64,000 bases of DNA from Phaeosaccion multiseriatum (GCA_965112735.1 OZ218960.1:930001-994000); one strand, 5' to 3'. Positions 34,056 through 49,100 are shown, counted from the stretch's first letter. The notes: generated by a model not told the origin, from the letters alone. Made by a program: numbers and translations.

Positions 34056-37000
34056 ATGAAATCGTATTCGAGCTTGCTCGCAGCCTCTGTGCTGGGGGCA
34101 CTGCCGGCAACCCTCGCCTCCAAGCAGCCCACTTGCGACCCCAACAAGGACCCAGAGAGGACCTTCAACCCTGTCCCAGGCTGCCCCGACGTCGTGCCTG
34201 ATGGCGCCTTCGTGCCAACCGGGTGAGTGAGAGTGAGGGAGGGGGGCGAGGGCGCGCAAGAAGGAGAGGGCGAGGGGGTTGTTGCGTTGGGCGAGAGTGG
34301 GCTTGTACATTCAAGGGTGCTGGGAAACGCCCGTGTCAGGCCTGGCGTATCTTTGCCAGCTCCCCCCGCCTCCAATGATGTGTTGGTGCCTGCCACCTTC
34401 ATCCTTGTCCTGTTGCTTATCACATCCTTCTCCCCCCACCCACCCACCACCACCTTCGCTCGGGCAGGTCCTACTGGTACCCCCTTGGAGGCGGCGACTC
34501 CAGTTCCTCCGATTCCGGCAAGGGCAAGGGCAAGAAGGGAGACAAGGGCAAGGGCAAGAAGGGAGACAAGGGCAAGGGCAAGGGCAAGAAGGGAGACAAG
34601 GGCAAGGGCAAGAAAGGAGACAAGGGCAAGGGCAAGAAGGGAGACAAGGGCAAGGGCAAGAAGGGAGACAAGGGCAAGAAGGGAGACAAGGGCAAGAAGG
34701 GAGACAAGGGCAAGAAGGGAGACAAGGGCAAGGGCAAGAAGGGAGACAAGGGTACGTGCGAGGAGTAGGAGCATGCCTCCTTCCTTTTTTTCATTTCATC
34801 CAACTGGCTCTCACACCCGTCCCCTCCTGAGCCCCGCACGCACCCACCCACTCCCCCACTCTCATATTCCCTCCCTCCCACACTCCCTACAGGCGGAAAG
34901 GAGACTGACCCCGACCCCGAGCCCGAGAACTGCGACCAGCTGGCAGGCTTCGACTACGACATCAGCGGCTTCAACGGCGACCTCGGCAGCTGCTGCCCCA
35001 TCAACAACCTGCCTCCCTGCGACTGCGTGCCCGACGGCGATTGCTTCCCCGACTTCGACATCTGTGAGGAGGCTGGCGCCATCGACAGCCTCGACTTTGA
35101 GATCAGGTGTGTGTGGGTGTGGGTGAATTGGGTGTGTACGCATGCCATGTGTTTGTGTCTAAGTGTGGCCCGAGCGAAGTGGAGTTGGATGTTTGTGGGG
35201 AGCGGGTGAGTGGAGCGAGCTCACCACCCCGCGCTGTGTGGTCACGCCCTGCCTTTTACTTGCCCCGGCCGACCCCATACACTAACTGAACCCTCCGTTC
35301 ACACTGCGCCTCCTTGCCTCCTCCTCCGTCTTTATCAGGTGCGACAACACTGGCCTGATGCGCTTCAGCGGCGCCGGAGGATTCTTGAGCGGTGCCGACT
35401 ACTCCTTCAGCGGCAACGAGTGCGACAACGCCGACCTCTCCATCTTCGACGAAGGCAACCAAGTGAACGTTCAAGTCAGCGTCGAGGGCGCCGTGGTGCA
35501 GGAGGTTGGTATTGTAATTGACTGCACCGCCCCCGTCGTCATCGGAGAGCAGGTCGGATTCGTGTACATCAGCGGTGGAGACGGCTTCTCATGCCCTGAG
35601 CCCCCTGTAGGCTTCCCGTGCCCTCCCCCGGCCCCTACACCCGCGGTGAGTTGGACAATAAGAACAGAGGGAGGAAACACAAGGCGAATATCACCAGACG
35701 GAGGAGAATGCAGCAAACAATAGCGAAAATCATCAAAACACATGGGGAAGAGGAAGAAAAGTGGGAAATTTCAATCCAAGTGGGGGAGGCGGAAGCAATA
35801 CTGCGTGGGACCCTTCTTTGCTGTTGTGGGTTTGCGCACGGTGAAAAGAAATACTGGGTCTTGCTGCCTTTATCCTCATGCTTCGCGCGCTCCATCACTC
35901 ACTTTCCTTCTTCTCCTCCTCCTCCCCCTCCTTCCTCTCGTGTGACCTCCTCAGCCCCAGCCTGCCCCCACCATGGCCACCACCCCCGCCCCCGTCTCCG
36001 ACTGCGACACTTGCTGCAAGGACGACGTGGAGCTGGACGCCGACGACGCGAGTTTCTGCCGCTTCGCGCCCGACACCACCGGCGTGTGCGACTCTGACTC
36101 TGGTGATGACGTGTCCGATGGCTGCGACGGCGCCCCTGCAGGCTGCCGTGAGCGCGGAACCTACGGTGATGTTGAGCTCGAGGACTGCCCCGCCCCCCCA
36201 ACTCCCGCGGTGAGTGAAACACAAATGAAATCAAGTCGCTGTAGCATCTCTGTTGTGAGCTTGGTTGGGGCGTCGTGGGGGCCCCTTAAGACGCGCAGCT
36301 GCTCTAGCGCTCATCCTCCTCTCCTCCCTCTAACTCTAACCCCGTCCCCCTCTCCTCCTGCCTTGTCATTTCCTCAGCCCGTTGCGGAGCCCACCCCCGC
36401 CCCCGTCTCCGACTGCGACACTTGCTGCAAGGACGACGTGGAGCTGGACGCCGACGACGCGAGTTTCTGCCGCTTCGCGCCCGACACTACCGGCGTGTGC
36501 GACTCTGACTCTGGTGATGACGTGTCCGATGGCTGCGACGGCGCCCCTGCAGGCTGCCGTGAGCGCGGAACGTACGGTGATGTTGAGCTCGAGGACTGCC
36601 CCGCCCCCCCAACTCCCGCGGTGAGTGAAACACAAATGAAATCAAGTCGCTGTAGCATCTCTGTTGTGAGCTTGGTTGGGGCGTCGTGGGGGCTCCTTAA
36701 GACGCGCAGCTGCTCTAGCGCTCATCCTCCTCTCCTCCCTCTAACTCTAACCCCGTCCCCCTCTCCTCCTGCCTTGTCATTTCCTCAGCCCGTTGCGGAG
36801 CCCACCCCCGCCCCCGTCTCCGACTGCGACACTTGCTGCAAGGACGACGTAGAGCTGGACGCCGACGACGCGAGTTTCTGCCGCTTCGCGCCCGACACCA
36901 CCGGCGTGTGCGACTCTGACTCTGGTGATGACGCCGATGGCTGCGACGGCGCCCCTGCAGGCTGCCGTGAGCGCGGAACCTACGGTGATGTTGAGCTCGA

Positions 37001-39779
37001 GGACTGCCCCGCCCCCCCAACTCCCGCGGTGAGTGAAACACAAATGAAATCAAGTCGCTGTAGTATCTCTGTTGTGAGCTTGGTTGGGGTGTCGTGGGGG
37101 CTCTTAAGACGCGTAACTGTTCCAGCACTCATCCTCCTCTCCTCCCTCTAACCCTAACCCCGTCCCCCTCTCCTCCTGCCTTGTCATTTCCTCAGCCCGT
37201 TGCGGAGCCCACCCCCGCCCCCGTCTCCGACTGCGACACTTGCTGCAAGGACGAGGTGGAGCTGGACGCCGACGACGCGAGTTTCTGCCGCTTCGCGCCC
37301 GACACCACCGGCGTGTGCGACTCTGACTCTGGTGATGACGCCGATGGCTGCGACGGCGCCCCTGCAGGCTGCCGTGAGCGCGGAACCTACGGTGATGTTG
37401 AGCTCGAGGACTGCCCCGCCCCCCCAACTCCCGCGGTGAGTGAAACACAAATGAAATCAAGTCGCTGTAGCATCTCTGTTGTGAGCTTGGTTGGGGCGTC
37501 GTGGGGGCTGTTAATACGCGCAACGCTCATCCTCCTCTCCTCCCTCTAACCCTCTCTTCGTCCCCCTCTCCTCCTGCCTTGTCAAATGCTCAGCCCACCA
37601 TGCCCGCCACCCCCGCCCCCACCTCCGACTGCGAGGTTTGCTGCTCGAAGGGCGGGGTGGACGATGGTGAGGAATTCTGCCGCTTCGGGTCCGACACCAC
37701 CGGCGTGTGCGACTCTGACTCTAGCGCCGAGGGCTGCGCGGACGCCCCTGATGGCTGCCGTGTGCCCGGAACTTACGAAGACCCTATGACTGGACAGGAT
37801 GTTGAGGTCAAGAACTGCCCGGCCCCTGTCCCCCCTCCTCCCACGGTGAGTGATGAGTGAAGAAAACAAGAGAGAGGGGGGTGGGGTGGTGGCAAAGACG
37901 GAGTTGGGGATTTGGTGACGAGAGGTGTGTTGCACTCCCGCGTGTGCTTGATTTAGTAGCGCTCCACATGCGGAGCAATCAGTGAAGAATACAAGAGAGA
38001 GGGTGGGGGTGGTGGCAAAGAGGGAGTTGGGGATTTGGTGACGAGAGGTGTGTTGCACTGCCGCGTGTGTTTGATTTAGTTAGCGCTCCACATGCGGAGC
38101 AATCAGTGAAGAATACAAGAGGGAGTTGGGGGGTGGTGAGCGAAGTGGATTTGTAGTACACCGGCGCATGTGTGTGTGTGATTTAGTAAGCGCGTCTGCG
38201 TTTGCTGAACTGTGACTTGCGCTCTTGCTTGTGTACTGTCTTGTTTACCCTTGCGCTCACCCCCTCCCCCCTATTTTCTGCACACCCTCTTCGCCGACCC
38301 GCCTCCTTCTCCTCCTCCTCGCGTCTTCAGCCCGCGCCGCCTACCCCTGCGCCGCCTACGCCCGCGCCGCCAACCCCTGCGCCGCCTACCCCTGCACCGC
38401 CTACCCCTGCACCGCCTACGCCTGCACCGCCTACCCCCGCGCCGCCTACCCCTGCGCCGCCTACGCCCACGCCTCCTACTCCCACGCCGCCTACTCCCAC
38501 GCCTCCTACTCCCACACCTCCTACCCCCACGCCTCCCACCCCCACGCCTCCTACTCCCACGCCGCCTACGCCCACGCCGCCTACTCCCACGCCTCCTACG
38601 CCCACGCCTCCTACCCCGACACCGCCTACCCCCACGCCTCCTACGCCCACGCCGCCTACCCCCACGCCTCCTACCCCCACCCCTCCTACGCCCACGCCGC
38701 CTACCCCCACGCCTCCTACGCCCACGCCGCCTACTCCCACGCCTCCTACCCCCACGCCGCCTACCCCCACGCCGCCTACGCCCACGCCTCCTACCCCCAC
38801 GCCTCCTACTCCCACGCCGCCTACCCCCACGCCGCCATCCACGTGCTCGGACTGCTGCGCCCAAGGAGGAATCACCGACGAGACCCCCGGAACGTGCAAG
38901 TACGCCCCCGACCTCAGCGGCGCCTGCGGTAGGGACCCTTCGGCCGTGGGCTGCGACGGTGCTCCCACAGGCTGCCGCCTGGCCGGCGCCCCGATCGACG
39001 ACAACAACTCTGTCACGGCCTGCGCCGCCGACTGCGACACTTGCGCAGCGACTTGCGCTGCGAGCGACATTGTCTGCGACTTGAACGACGTCTGCGACGG
39101 AGTGTTCGAGGACGACAGATGCGGCGCCGGCGGCCTTGTCAACTGCAAGATCTGCGACCCTAGCAAGGGTGAATGCGACTGCCCGATTAAGGAACCCAAC
39201 ACTTGCCACACCGATCTGGATTGCGTTGTGGACTTCGACAGTACGTTTTTAGACAAGGAAGGAAAGACGGCATTAGAAGTGCTCGAGGGCTTCAGCAAGT
39301 CGCCCAAGTGCTTCCCGAACTGCCCCTTCGGCCACGACCCCGCCTACGCGGGCCTGTTCTGCAACTCTTACAACGTCAACTTCAAGTGCGGCCACTGCTG
39401 GAATGACGTTGAGGCTGCCGAAGATTTCCTCCTTTCTAAATTCGCAATGGATCGTGGCCTGGACTGCACCAAGATCCTGCTCTGCGACGAGAGCAGGCGC
39501 GGAACGCAGTCCGGAAACTTCTGCAATGGCGTTTCTGGCCCCAACCCCGACGACGTCGTTGGCCCCAAGGAGGTGGCAACCATGTCTGCTGGTGCCGATG
39601 ATGCCGAGCGCTCTTCCACTGCTTCCTCCGCGAGCGGTGTGTCCATGGCTGCTGTGGGCGGCCTCGTGGCTGGTGTTGTGGGCGTCGCTGGTGTGGGCGC
39701 TGCCGTGGCCTGGAGGAAGACCACCAACAGGGAGAAGCTCGGTGGAAGGGAGACCCCCGCCAGCGAGTGGGCCTTTTAA
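34056..39779 (+). CDS. Surface protein B: paralogue with 4 Cys-rich repeats
   Basis: Same architecture as gene A. Exons: 34056-34222, 34468-34751, 34893-35106, 35339-35645, 35955-36209, 36378-36620, 36789-37028, 37196-37435, 37594-37845, 38331-39779; 1216 residues in frame. Signal peptide [21 protein letters not shown]. Compared with A the mature N-terminus is ten residues shorter, the Tyr-rich segment and one intron are missing, and a single exon encodes an uninterrupted [14 protein letters not shown] repeat. Four standard Cys-rich repeat exons and the divergent repeat exon follow, then about 34 pentapeptides (TPPAP at first, then TPPTP), the Cys-rich ectodomain, membrane helix and a tail identical to that of A. 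The ectodomain differs most from A and C: it has [15 protein letters not shown] before the helix. Function unknown; predicted at the cell surface. Confidence 0.88.
34513..34751 (+). repeat. KGKKGD-coding repeat in gene B
   Basis: Tandem AAGGGCAAGAAGGGAGAC units (18 bp with 6-bp variants) encode Lys-Gly-Lys-Lys-Gly-Asp, a strongly charged linker next to the signal peptide. The gene C copy (43622-43860) matches unit for unit. Confidence 0.9.
35955..37435 (+). repeat. Tandem exon repeat in gene B (4 copies)
   Basis: Exons at 35955, 36378, 36789 and 37196 with introns of about 167 bp. Individual repeats differ by presence of a Val-Ser insertion (DDVSDG versus DDADG) and by single substitutions. 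The intron pyrimidine tract includes TCTAACTCTAACCCC or TCTAACCCTAACCCC. Confidence 0.93.
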
Positions 39780-41065
<1,286 letters not shown>

Positions 41066-42966
41066 AGGTTACAGTATGCGCCGACCATAATCAGTGATCA
41101 GCCCGGCTAGCGCCGGCCGTAGCTAATCGTCAGTGATAAGCCCGGCTAGCGCCGGCCGTAATCAGTAATCAGGCCGGCTGACTGATCGGCTGGTGGCGCA
41201 CGAGCGAGGCGTACTCTAGCTACGGCCGCTCGACTACTCATCGATGTGCTTCGCCAGCAGTCCCTTTTGTACCCTTGAACCCTTTGCGCATAGCCATGTC
41301 GCCCATCGGCCAGTACTGGACAGCCTCACGAAGCAACAAGCAACATGATGCCGAATACGATTTTACATTTGCTTTAGTAGTACTCCTGGCTACTAGCTAA
41401 TGGATGTCTCGATTCGATGCGTGGCTCTTAGCTAGGGTTAGGGTTAGATGCAAACTATGTGACCACGTGACGTGGGCAATTTGCTGCCCTCACATGGCTG
41501 GCGCTCTGACCCGACCCGATGCAGCCTGCCTGGGCAGCCATAACCAATCTCCCTGTGGCACCTCCGTAAGAGGGGGCTTGAGGACCCGAGGTGGTACTCT
41601 GCAGTACAGCCTTCGCCATCACAGAGTATCGTTGTTTGTCCTGCCAGCCACCTGGTCGATATGGCAGACGGTGCACGCTGTGCCAACCCTTCGCTTCTTG
41701 CCCTTCTTGTGCAGCCATGTCTGCGTAGCTCCCAGGACCCCCTCTCGCTCGCACACGGGATGATGTCGTGGTCACCATGGCTCCCACCCTCTGTTGGTGT
41801 AGCGTGGTTCCTTCTTCGTCATCGCTTTCTGAGGACGGCGCTTCTTCTTCTTCGTCTTCCTCTTCTTCCGCGTCGTCGACTGAGCGTAGGCCTCTACTCT
41901 CCCTGTCGATCCTCTCCCTGCTTGCTGAGCGAATTCACGGCATCGCCCATGGCTACATGCTCCTCGTCAGTAACGGTAAAGCCCATCAAGCGCCTGGTCA
42001 GAAGCGACTGGCTGCTGCTCACATTGCTGGTGCTGTCTTTCTTGCTGCTGCCTGCTGCCTGCGCCGCCCTCTTTTTTTTTTTTTTTGTCTGTTGAAAGTC
42101 AGTATTATGTCAATGGCCCAGGCCCACGCAAAAATTCCCGTTTCACGATTGCTATTACCTTGTCCATGCGTCTCAGGCTGGCTTACATTTTCCTTGTCCA
42201 TGCGTGTAGCTACTCCTGTCCTATATGTGGAGAGCAACGTGACTCTTTACATCTCTCCCTTTCTTCACCTCCAACTGTTTCGCCCAGCCATCATGTGGCC
42301 TTGTTCGAACGTCGCAAAAACTTCGTCCCAGCCCCCCCCGGGCCAAGCAAGGGCACGCAAGGGGGCGAGAAACTGAGACTGGCCGGCTGTGCGACCGTGC
42401 CGAGCGACCATAATCAGGAAACAGGCTGGCTCAGCAATCAGGCCGTCGGCCCCATGCACGCCTAGCGGCCTAGGCCTATTTGGGAAAATGTCCCGGCCTA
42501 GCGAGGGCCGTAGTCTAGGTCCTCGGCCTATTTATATGCCGCCGCCTACTAGGCGGCCTAAGGCAGCCAGACGCCAGCCAACTAGGCGGACACGGTGGGA
42601 GTGCCCAGAGTGCAAAGAGTAGTCAGTTTCATTGCATGGGATTGGAAGGGAGCAGTAGACTTGGTTCGTGTTGTCTCTTCCGCCTCGCTGGCCCTACGAG
42701 GAGTGCAGACCTACAGGTGTGCTGCTACCCAGCCACTGGCTGGGCGGCACCACGCACGCGCCCACGGTCACTGGTGGGAGGCTGCCTAGAGGCGGGCTAT
42801 ATAGGCCGCCTAGGATTGAAAAGTGAGCGGCCTAGAGCGGCCGAAGGCCGAGCGGCCTAGCGGCCTAGAGCAAAACCGCTAGGCGTGCACGGGGCCGAAG
42901 GCCGTCTCCTGGGAAAAGAGGGCTTGCTGAGAGAGACACATTCTTCATTCTTCGTTCTAAATCATA
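41066..42966. other. Island of unrelated sequence between genes B and C
   Basis: About 1.9 kb with no counterpart at the A-B or C-DLD junctions. It has imperfect tandem copies of GCCCGGCTAGCGCCGGCCGTA at 41100-41165, TAGGGTTAGGGTTAG at 41433-41447, a T run at 42070-42085, and many GGCCTAG/CGGCCTAGCGG palindromic motifs at 42460-42890. Short minus-strand frames (for example FTVTDEEHVAMGDAV near 41925-41980) look like a decayed coding region, perhaps of a transposon, but I cannot identify it. Confidence 0.5.
42460..42895. repeat. Cluster of GGCCTAG / CGGCCTAGCGG motifs
   Basis: At least a dozen irregularly spaced copies of GGCCTAG or its near-complement (CTAGGC, CGGCCTAGCGGCC), densest at 42460-42560 and 42780-42890. 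Many are palindromic. No coding signal. Confidence 0.75.
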
Positions 42967-43164
42967 TTTCGGGCCTCTCTAATTCGATTCATCTTCGCGC
43001 CATTTCCCCCTTTTTTTCAGCTGCTTTTTTTGAGAGTGAATGTGAAAGCAAACCTCGAAGATGGAAAAGTGACCTTTGCTTTTCCAGCACCCCTTCTAAG
43101 ATGAGGATGTCTGGGAGTGTGGTCACAACACACTTTAGCGTCTTGACAGCAGCCTATTGCTGTC

Positions 43165-46100
43165 ATGAAATCGTATTCGAGCTTGCTCGCAGCCTCTGTG
43201 CTGGGGGCACTGCCGGCAACCCTCGCCTCCAAGCAGCCCACTTGCGACCCCAACAAGGACCCAGAGAGGACCTTCAACCCTGTCCCAGGCTGCCCCGACG
43301 TCGTGCCTGATGGCGCCTTCGTGCCAACCGGGTGAGTGAGAGTGAGGGAGGGGGGCGAGGGCGCGCAAGAAGGAGAGGGCGAGGGGGTTGTTGCGTTGGG
43401 CGAGAGTGGGCTTGTACATTCAAGGGTGCTGGGAAACGCCCGTGTCAGGCCTGGCGTATCTTTGCCAGCTCCCCCCGCCTCCAATGATGTGTTGGTGCCT
43501 GCCACCTTCATCCTTGTCCTGTTGCTTATCACATCCTTCTCCCCCCACCCACCCACCACCACCTTCGCTCGGGCAGGTCCTACTGGTACCCCCTTGGAGG
43601 CGGCGACTCCAGTTCCTCCGATTCCGGCAAGGGCAAGGGCAAGAAGGGAGACAAGGGCAAGGGCAAGAAGGGAGACAAGGGCAAGGGCAAGGGCAAGAAG
43701 GGAGACAAGGGCAAGGGCAAGAAAGGAGACAAGGGCAAGGGCAAGAAGGGAGACAAGGGCAAGGGCAAGAAGGGAGACAAGGGCAAGAAGGGAGACAAGG
43801 GCAAGAAGGGAGACAAGGGCAAGAAGGGAGACAAGGGCAAGGGCAAGAAGGGAGACAAGGGTACGTGCGAGGAGTAGGAGCATGCCTCCTTCCTTTTTTT
43901 CATTTCATCCAACTGGCTCTCACACCCGTCCCCTCCTGAGCCCCGCACGCACCCACCCACTCCCCCACTCTCATATTCCCTCCCTCCCACACTCCCTACA
44001 GGCGGAAAGGAGACTGACCCCGACCCCGAGCCCGAGAACTGCGACCAGCTGGCAGGCTTCGACTACGACATCAGCGGCTTCAACGGCGACCTCGGCAGCT
44101 GCTGCCCCATCAACAACCTGCCTCCCTGCGACTGCGTGCCCGACGGCGATTGCTTCCCCGACTTCGACATCTGTGAGGAGGCTGGCGCCATCGACAGCCT
44201 CGACTTTGAGATCAGGTGTGTGTGGGTGTGGGTGAATTGGGTGTGTACGCATGCCATGTGTTTGTGTCTAAGTGTGGCCCGAGCGAAGTGGAGTTGGATG
44301 TTTGTGGGGAGCGGGTGAGTGGAGCGAGCTCACCACCCCGCGCTGTGTGGTCACGCCCTGCCTTTTACTTGCCCCGGCCGACCCCATACACTAACTGAAC
44401 CCTCCGTTCACACTGCGCCTCCTTGCCTCCTCCTCCGTCTTTATCAGGTGCGACAACACTGGCCTGATGCGCTTCAGCGGCGCCGGAGGATTCTTGAGCG
44501 GTGCCGACTACTCCTTCAGCGGCAACGAGTGCGACAACGCCGACCTCTCCATCTTCGACGAAGGCAACCAAGTGAACGTTCAAGTCAGCGTCGAGGGCGC
44601 CGTGGTGCAGGAGGTTGGTATTGTAATTGACTGCACCGCCCCCGTCGTCATCGGAGAGCAGGTCGGATTCGTGTACATCAGCGGTGGAGACGGCTTCTCA
44701 TGCCCTGAGCCCCCTGTAGGCTTCCCGTGCCCTCCCCCGGCCCCTACACCCGCGGTGAGTTGGACAATAAGAACAGAGGGAGGAAACACAAGGCGAATAT
44801 CACCAGACGGAGGAGAATGCAGCAAACAATAGCGAAAATCATCAAAACACATGGGGAAGAGGAAGAAAAGTGGGAAATTTCAATCCAAGTGGGGGAGGCG
44901 GAAGCAATACTGCGTGGGACCCTTCTTTGCTGTTGTGGGTTTGCGCACGGTGAAAAGAAATACTGGGTCTTGCTGCCTTTATCCTCATGCTTCGCGCGCT
45001 CCATCACTCACTTTCCTTCTTCTCCTCCTCCTCCCCCTCCTTCCTCTCGTGTGACCTCCTCAGCCCCAGCCTGCCCCCACCATGGCCACCACCCCCGCCC
45101 CCGTCTCCGACTGCGACACTTGCTGCAAGGACGACGTGGAGCTGGACGCCGACGACGCGAGTTTCTGCCGCTTCGCGCCCGACACCACCGGCGTGTGCGA
45201 CTCTGACTCTGGTGATGACGTGTCCGATGGCTGCGACGGCGCCCCTGCAGGCTGCCGTGAGCGCGGAACCTACGGTGATGTTGAGCTCGAGGACTGCCCC
45301 GCCCCCCCAACTCCCGCGGTGAGTGAAACACAAATGAAATCAAGTCGCTGTAGCATCTCTGTTGTGAGCTTGGTTGGGGCGTCGTGGGGGCCCCTTAAGA
45401 CGCGCAGCTGCTCTAGCGCTCATCCTCCTCTCCTCCCTCTAACTCTAACCCCGTCCCCCTCTCCTCCTGCCTTGTCATTTCCTCAGCCCGTTGCGGAGCC
45501 CACCCCCGCCCCCGTCTCCGACTGCGACACTTGCTGCAAGGACGACGTGGAGCTGGACGCCGACGACGCGAGTTTCTGCCGCTTCGCGCCCGACACTACC
45601 GGCGTGTGCGACTCTGACTCTGGTGATGACGTGTCCGATGGCTGCGACGGCGCCCCTGCAGGCTGCCGTGAGCGCGGAACGTACGGTGATGTTGAGCTCG
45701 AGGACTGCCCCGCCCCCCCAACTCCCGCGGTGAGTGAAACACAAATGAAATCAAGTCGCTGTAGCATCTCTGTTGTGAGCTTGGTTGGGGCGTCGTGGGG
45801 GCTCCTTAAGACGCGCAGCTGCTCTAGCGCTCATCCTCCTCTCCTCCCTCTAACCCTAACCCCGTCCCCCTCTCCTCCTGCCTTGTCATTTCCTCAGCCC
45901 GTTGCGGAGCCCACCCCCGCCCCCGGCTCCGACTGCGACACTTGCTGCAAGGACGACGTAGAGCTGGACGCCGACGACGCGAGTTTCTGCCGCTTCGCGC
46001 CCGACACCACCGGCGTGTGCGACTCTGACTCTGGTGATGACGCCGATGGCTGCGACGGCGCCCCTGCAGGCTGCCGTGAGCGCGGAACCTACGGTGATGT

Positions 46101-49100
46101 TGAGCTCGAGGACTGCCCCGCCCCCCCAACTCCCGCGGTGAGTGAAACACAAATGGAAATCTGTAGTATCTCTGTTGTGAGCTTGGTTGGGGTGTCGTGG
46201 GGGCTCTTAAGACGCGTAACTGTTCCAGCACTCATCCTCCTCTCCTCCCTCTAACCCTAACCCCGTCCCCCTCTCCTCCTGCCTTGTCATTTCCTCAGCC
46301 CGTTGCGGAGCCCACCCCCGCCCCCGTCTCCGACTGCGACACTTGCTGCAAGGACGACGTGGAGCTTGACGAGAACGACGCGAGTTTCTGCCGCTTCGCG
46401 CCCGACACCACCGGCGTGTGCGACTCTGACTCTGGTGATGACGTGTCCGATGGCTGCGACGGCGCCCCTGCAGGCTGCCGTGAGCGCGGAACCTACGGTG
46501 ATGTTGAGCTCGAGGACTGCCCCGCTCCCCCAACTCCCGCGGTGAGTGAAACACAAATGAAATCAAGTCGCTGTAGTATCTCTGTTGTGAGCTTGGTTGG
46601 GGCGTCGTGGGGGCTGTTAAGACGCGCAGCTGTTCCAGCGCTCATCCTCCTCTCCTCCCTCTAACCCTAACCCCGTCCCCCTCTCCTCCTGCCTTGTCAT
46701 TTCCTCAGCCCGTTGCGGAGCCCACCCCCGCCCCCGTCTCCGACTGCGACACTTGCTGCAAGGACGAGGTGGAGCTTGACGAGAACGACGCGAGTTTCTG
46801 CCGCTTCGCGCCCGACACCACCGGCGTGTGCGACTCTGACTCTGGTGATGACGTGTCCGATGGCTGCGACGGCGCCCCTGCAGGCTGCCGTGAGCGCGGA
46901 ACCTACGGTGATGTTGAGCTCGAGGACTGCCCCGCTCCCCCAACTCCCGCGGTGAGTGAAACACAAATGAAATCAAGTCGCTGTAGTATCTCTGTTGTGA
47001 GCTTGGTTGGGGCGTCGTGGGGGCTGTTAAGACGCGCAGCTGTTCCAGCGCTCATCCTCCTCTCCTCCCTCTAACCCTAACCCCGTCCCCCTCTCCTCCT
47101 GCCTTGTCATTTCCTCAGCCCGTTGCGGAGCCCACCCCCGCCCCCGTCTCCGACTGCGACACTTGCTGCAAGGACGAGGTGGAGCTTGACGAGAACGACG
47201 CGAGTTTCTGCCGCTTCGCGCCCGACACCACCGGCGTGTGCGACTCTGACTCTGGTGATGACGTGTCCGATGGCTGCGACGGCGCCCCTGCAGGCTGCCG
47301 TGAGCGCGGAACCTACGGTGATGTTGAGCTCGAGGACTGCCCCGCTCCCCCAACTCCCGCGGTGAGTGAAACACAAATGAAATCAAGTCGCTGTAGCATC
47401 TCTCTTGTGAGCTTGGTTGGGGCGTCGTGGGGGCTGTTAAGACGCGCAGCTGCTCTAGCGCTCATCCTCCTCTCCTCCCTCTAACTCTAACCCCGTCCCC
47501 CTCTCCTCCTGCCTTGTCATTTCCTCAGCCCGTTGCGGAGCCCACCCCCGCCCCCGTCTCCGACTGCGACACTTGCTGCAAGGACGACGTAGAGCTGGAC
47601 GCCAACGACGCGAGTTTCTGCCGCTTCGCGCCCGACACCACCGGCGTGTGCGACTCTGACTCTGGTGATGACGTGTCCGATGGCTGCGACGGCGCCCCTG
47701 CAGGCTGCCGTGAGCGCGGAACCTACGGTGATGTTGAGCTCGAGGACTGCCCCGCTCCCCCAACTCCCGCGGTGAGTGAAACACAAATGAAATCAAGTCG
47801 CTGTAGCATCTCTCTTGTGAGCTTGGTTGGGGCGTCGTGGGGGCTGTTAAGACGCGCAGCTGCTCTAGCGCTCATCCTCCTCTCCTCCCTCTAACTCTAA
47901 CCCCGTCCCCCTCTCCTCCTGCCTTGTCATTTCCTCAGCCCGTTGCGGAGCCCACCCCCGCCCCCGTCTCCGACTGCGACACTTGCTGCAAGGACGACGT
48001 GGAGCTGGACGAGAACGACGCGAGTTTCTGCCGCTTCGCGCCCGACACCACCGGTGTGTGCGACTCTGACTCTGGTGATGACGTGTCCGATGGCTGCGAC
48101 GGCGCCCCTGCAGGCTGCCGTGAGCGCGGAACCTACGGTGATGTTGAGCTCGAGGACTGCCCCGCTCCCCCAACTCCCGCGGTGAGTGAAACACGAATGA
48201 AATCAAGTCGCTGTGGTATCTCTGATGTGAGCTTGGTTAGGGCGTCGTGGGGGCTGTTAAGACGCGCAACGGTTCCAGCGCTCATCCTCCTCTCGTCCCT
48301 CTAACCCTCTCTTCGTCCCCCTCTCCTCCTGCCTTGTCAAATGCTCAGCCCACCATGCCCGCCACCCCCGCCCCCACCTCCGACTGCGAGGATTGCTGCT
48401 CGAAGGGCGGGGTGGACGATGGTGAGGAATTCTGCCGCTTCGGGTCCGACACCACCGGCGTGTGCGACTCTGACTCTAGCGCCGAGGGCTGCGCGGACGC
48501 CCCTGATGGCTGCCGTGTGCCCGGAACTTACGAAGACCCTATGACTGGACAGGATGTTGAGGTCAAGAACTGCCCGGCCCCTGTCCCCCCTCCTCCCACG
48601 GTGAGTGATGAGTGAAGAAAACAAGAGAGAGGGGGGTGGGGTGGTGGCAAAGACGGAGTTGGGGGTTTGGTGACGAGAGGTGTGTCGCACTATGATTTAG
48701 TAGCGCTGCACATGAGGAGCGATCAGTGAAGAAAACAAGAGGGAGTTGGGGGGTGGTGAGCGAAGTGGATTTGTAGTACACCGGCGCATGTGTGTGTGTA
48801 TGATTTAGTAAGCGCGTCTGCGTTTGCTGAACTGTGACTTGCGCTCTTGCTTTTGACTGTCTTGTTTACCCTTGCGCTCACCCCCTCCCCCCTATTCTCT
48901 GCACACCCTCTTCGCCGACCCGCCTCCTTCTCCTCCTCCTCGCGTCTTCAGCCCGCGCCGCCTACCCCTGCACCGCCTACGCCCGCGCCGCCAACCCCTG
49001 CGCCGCCTACCCCTGCGCCGCCAACCCCTGCACCGCCTACGCCCGCGCCGCCAACCCCTGGACCGCCTACGCCTGCACCGCCTACGCCTGCACCGCCTAC

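Noticed and set aside
41404-42465. Several overlapping frames of 100-200 codons in the B-C island
   Set aside because: No recognisable domain, no consistent splice structure, and frames on both strands compete; kept only as an unidentified island.
45064-48181. Regular 410-bp spacing suggested a CRISPR-like or satellite array
   Set aside because: Units are large, coding, with splice signals and no short repeat/spacer alternation; the genome is eukaryotic.
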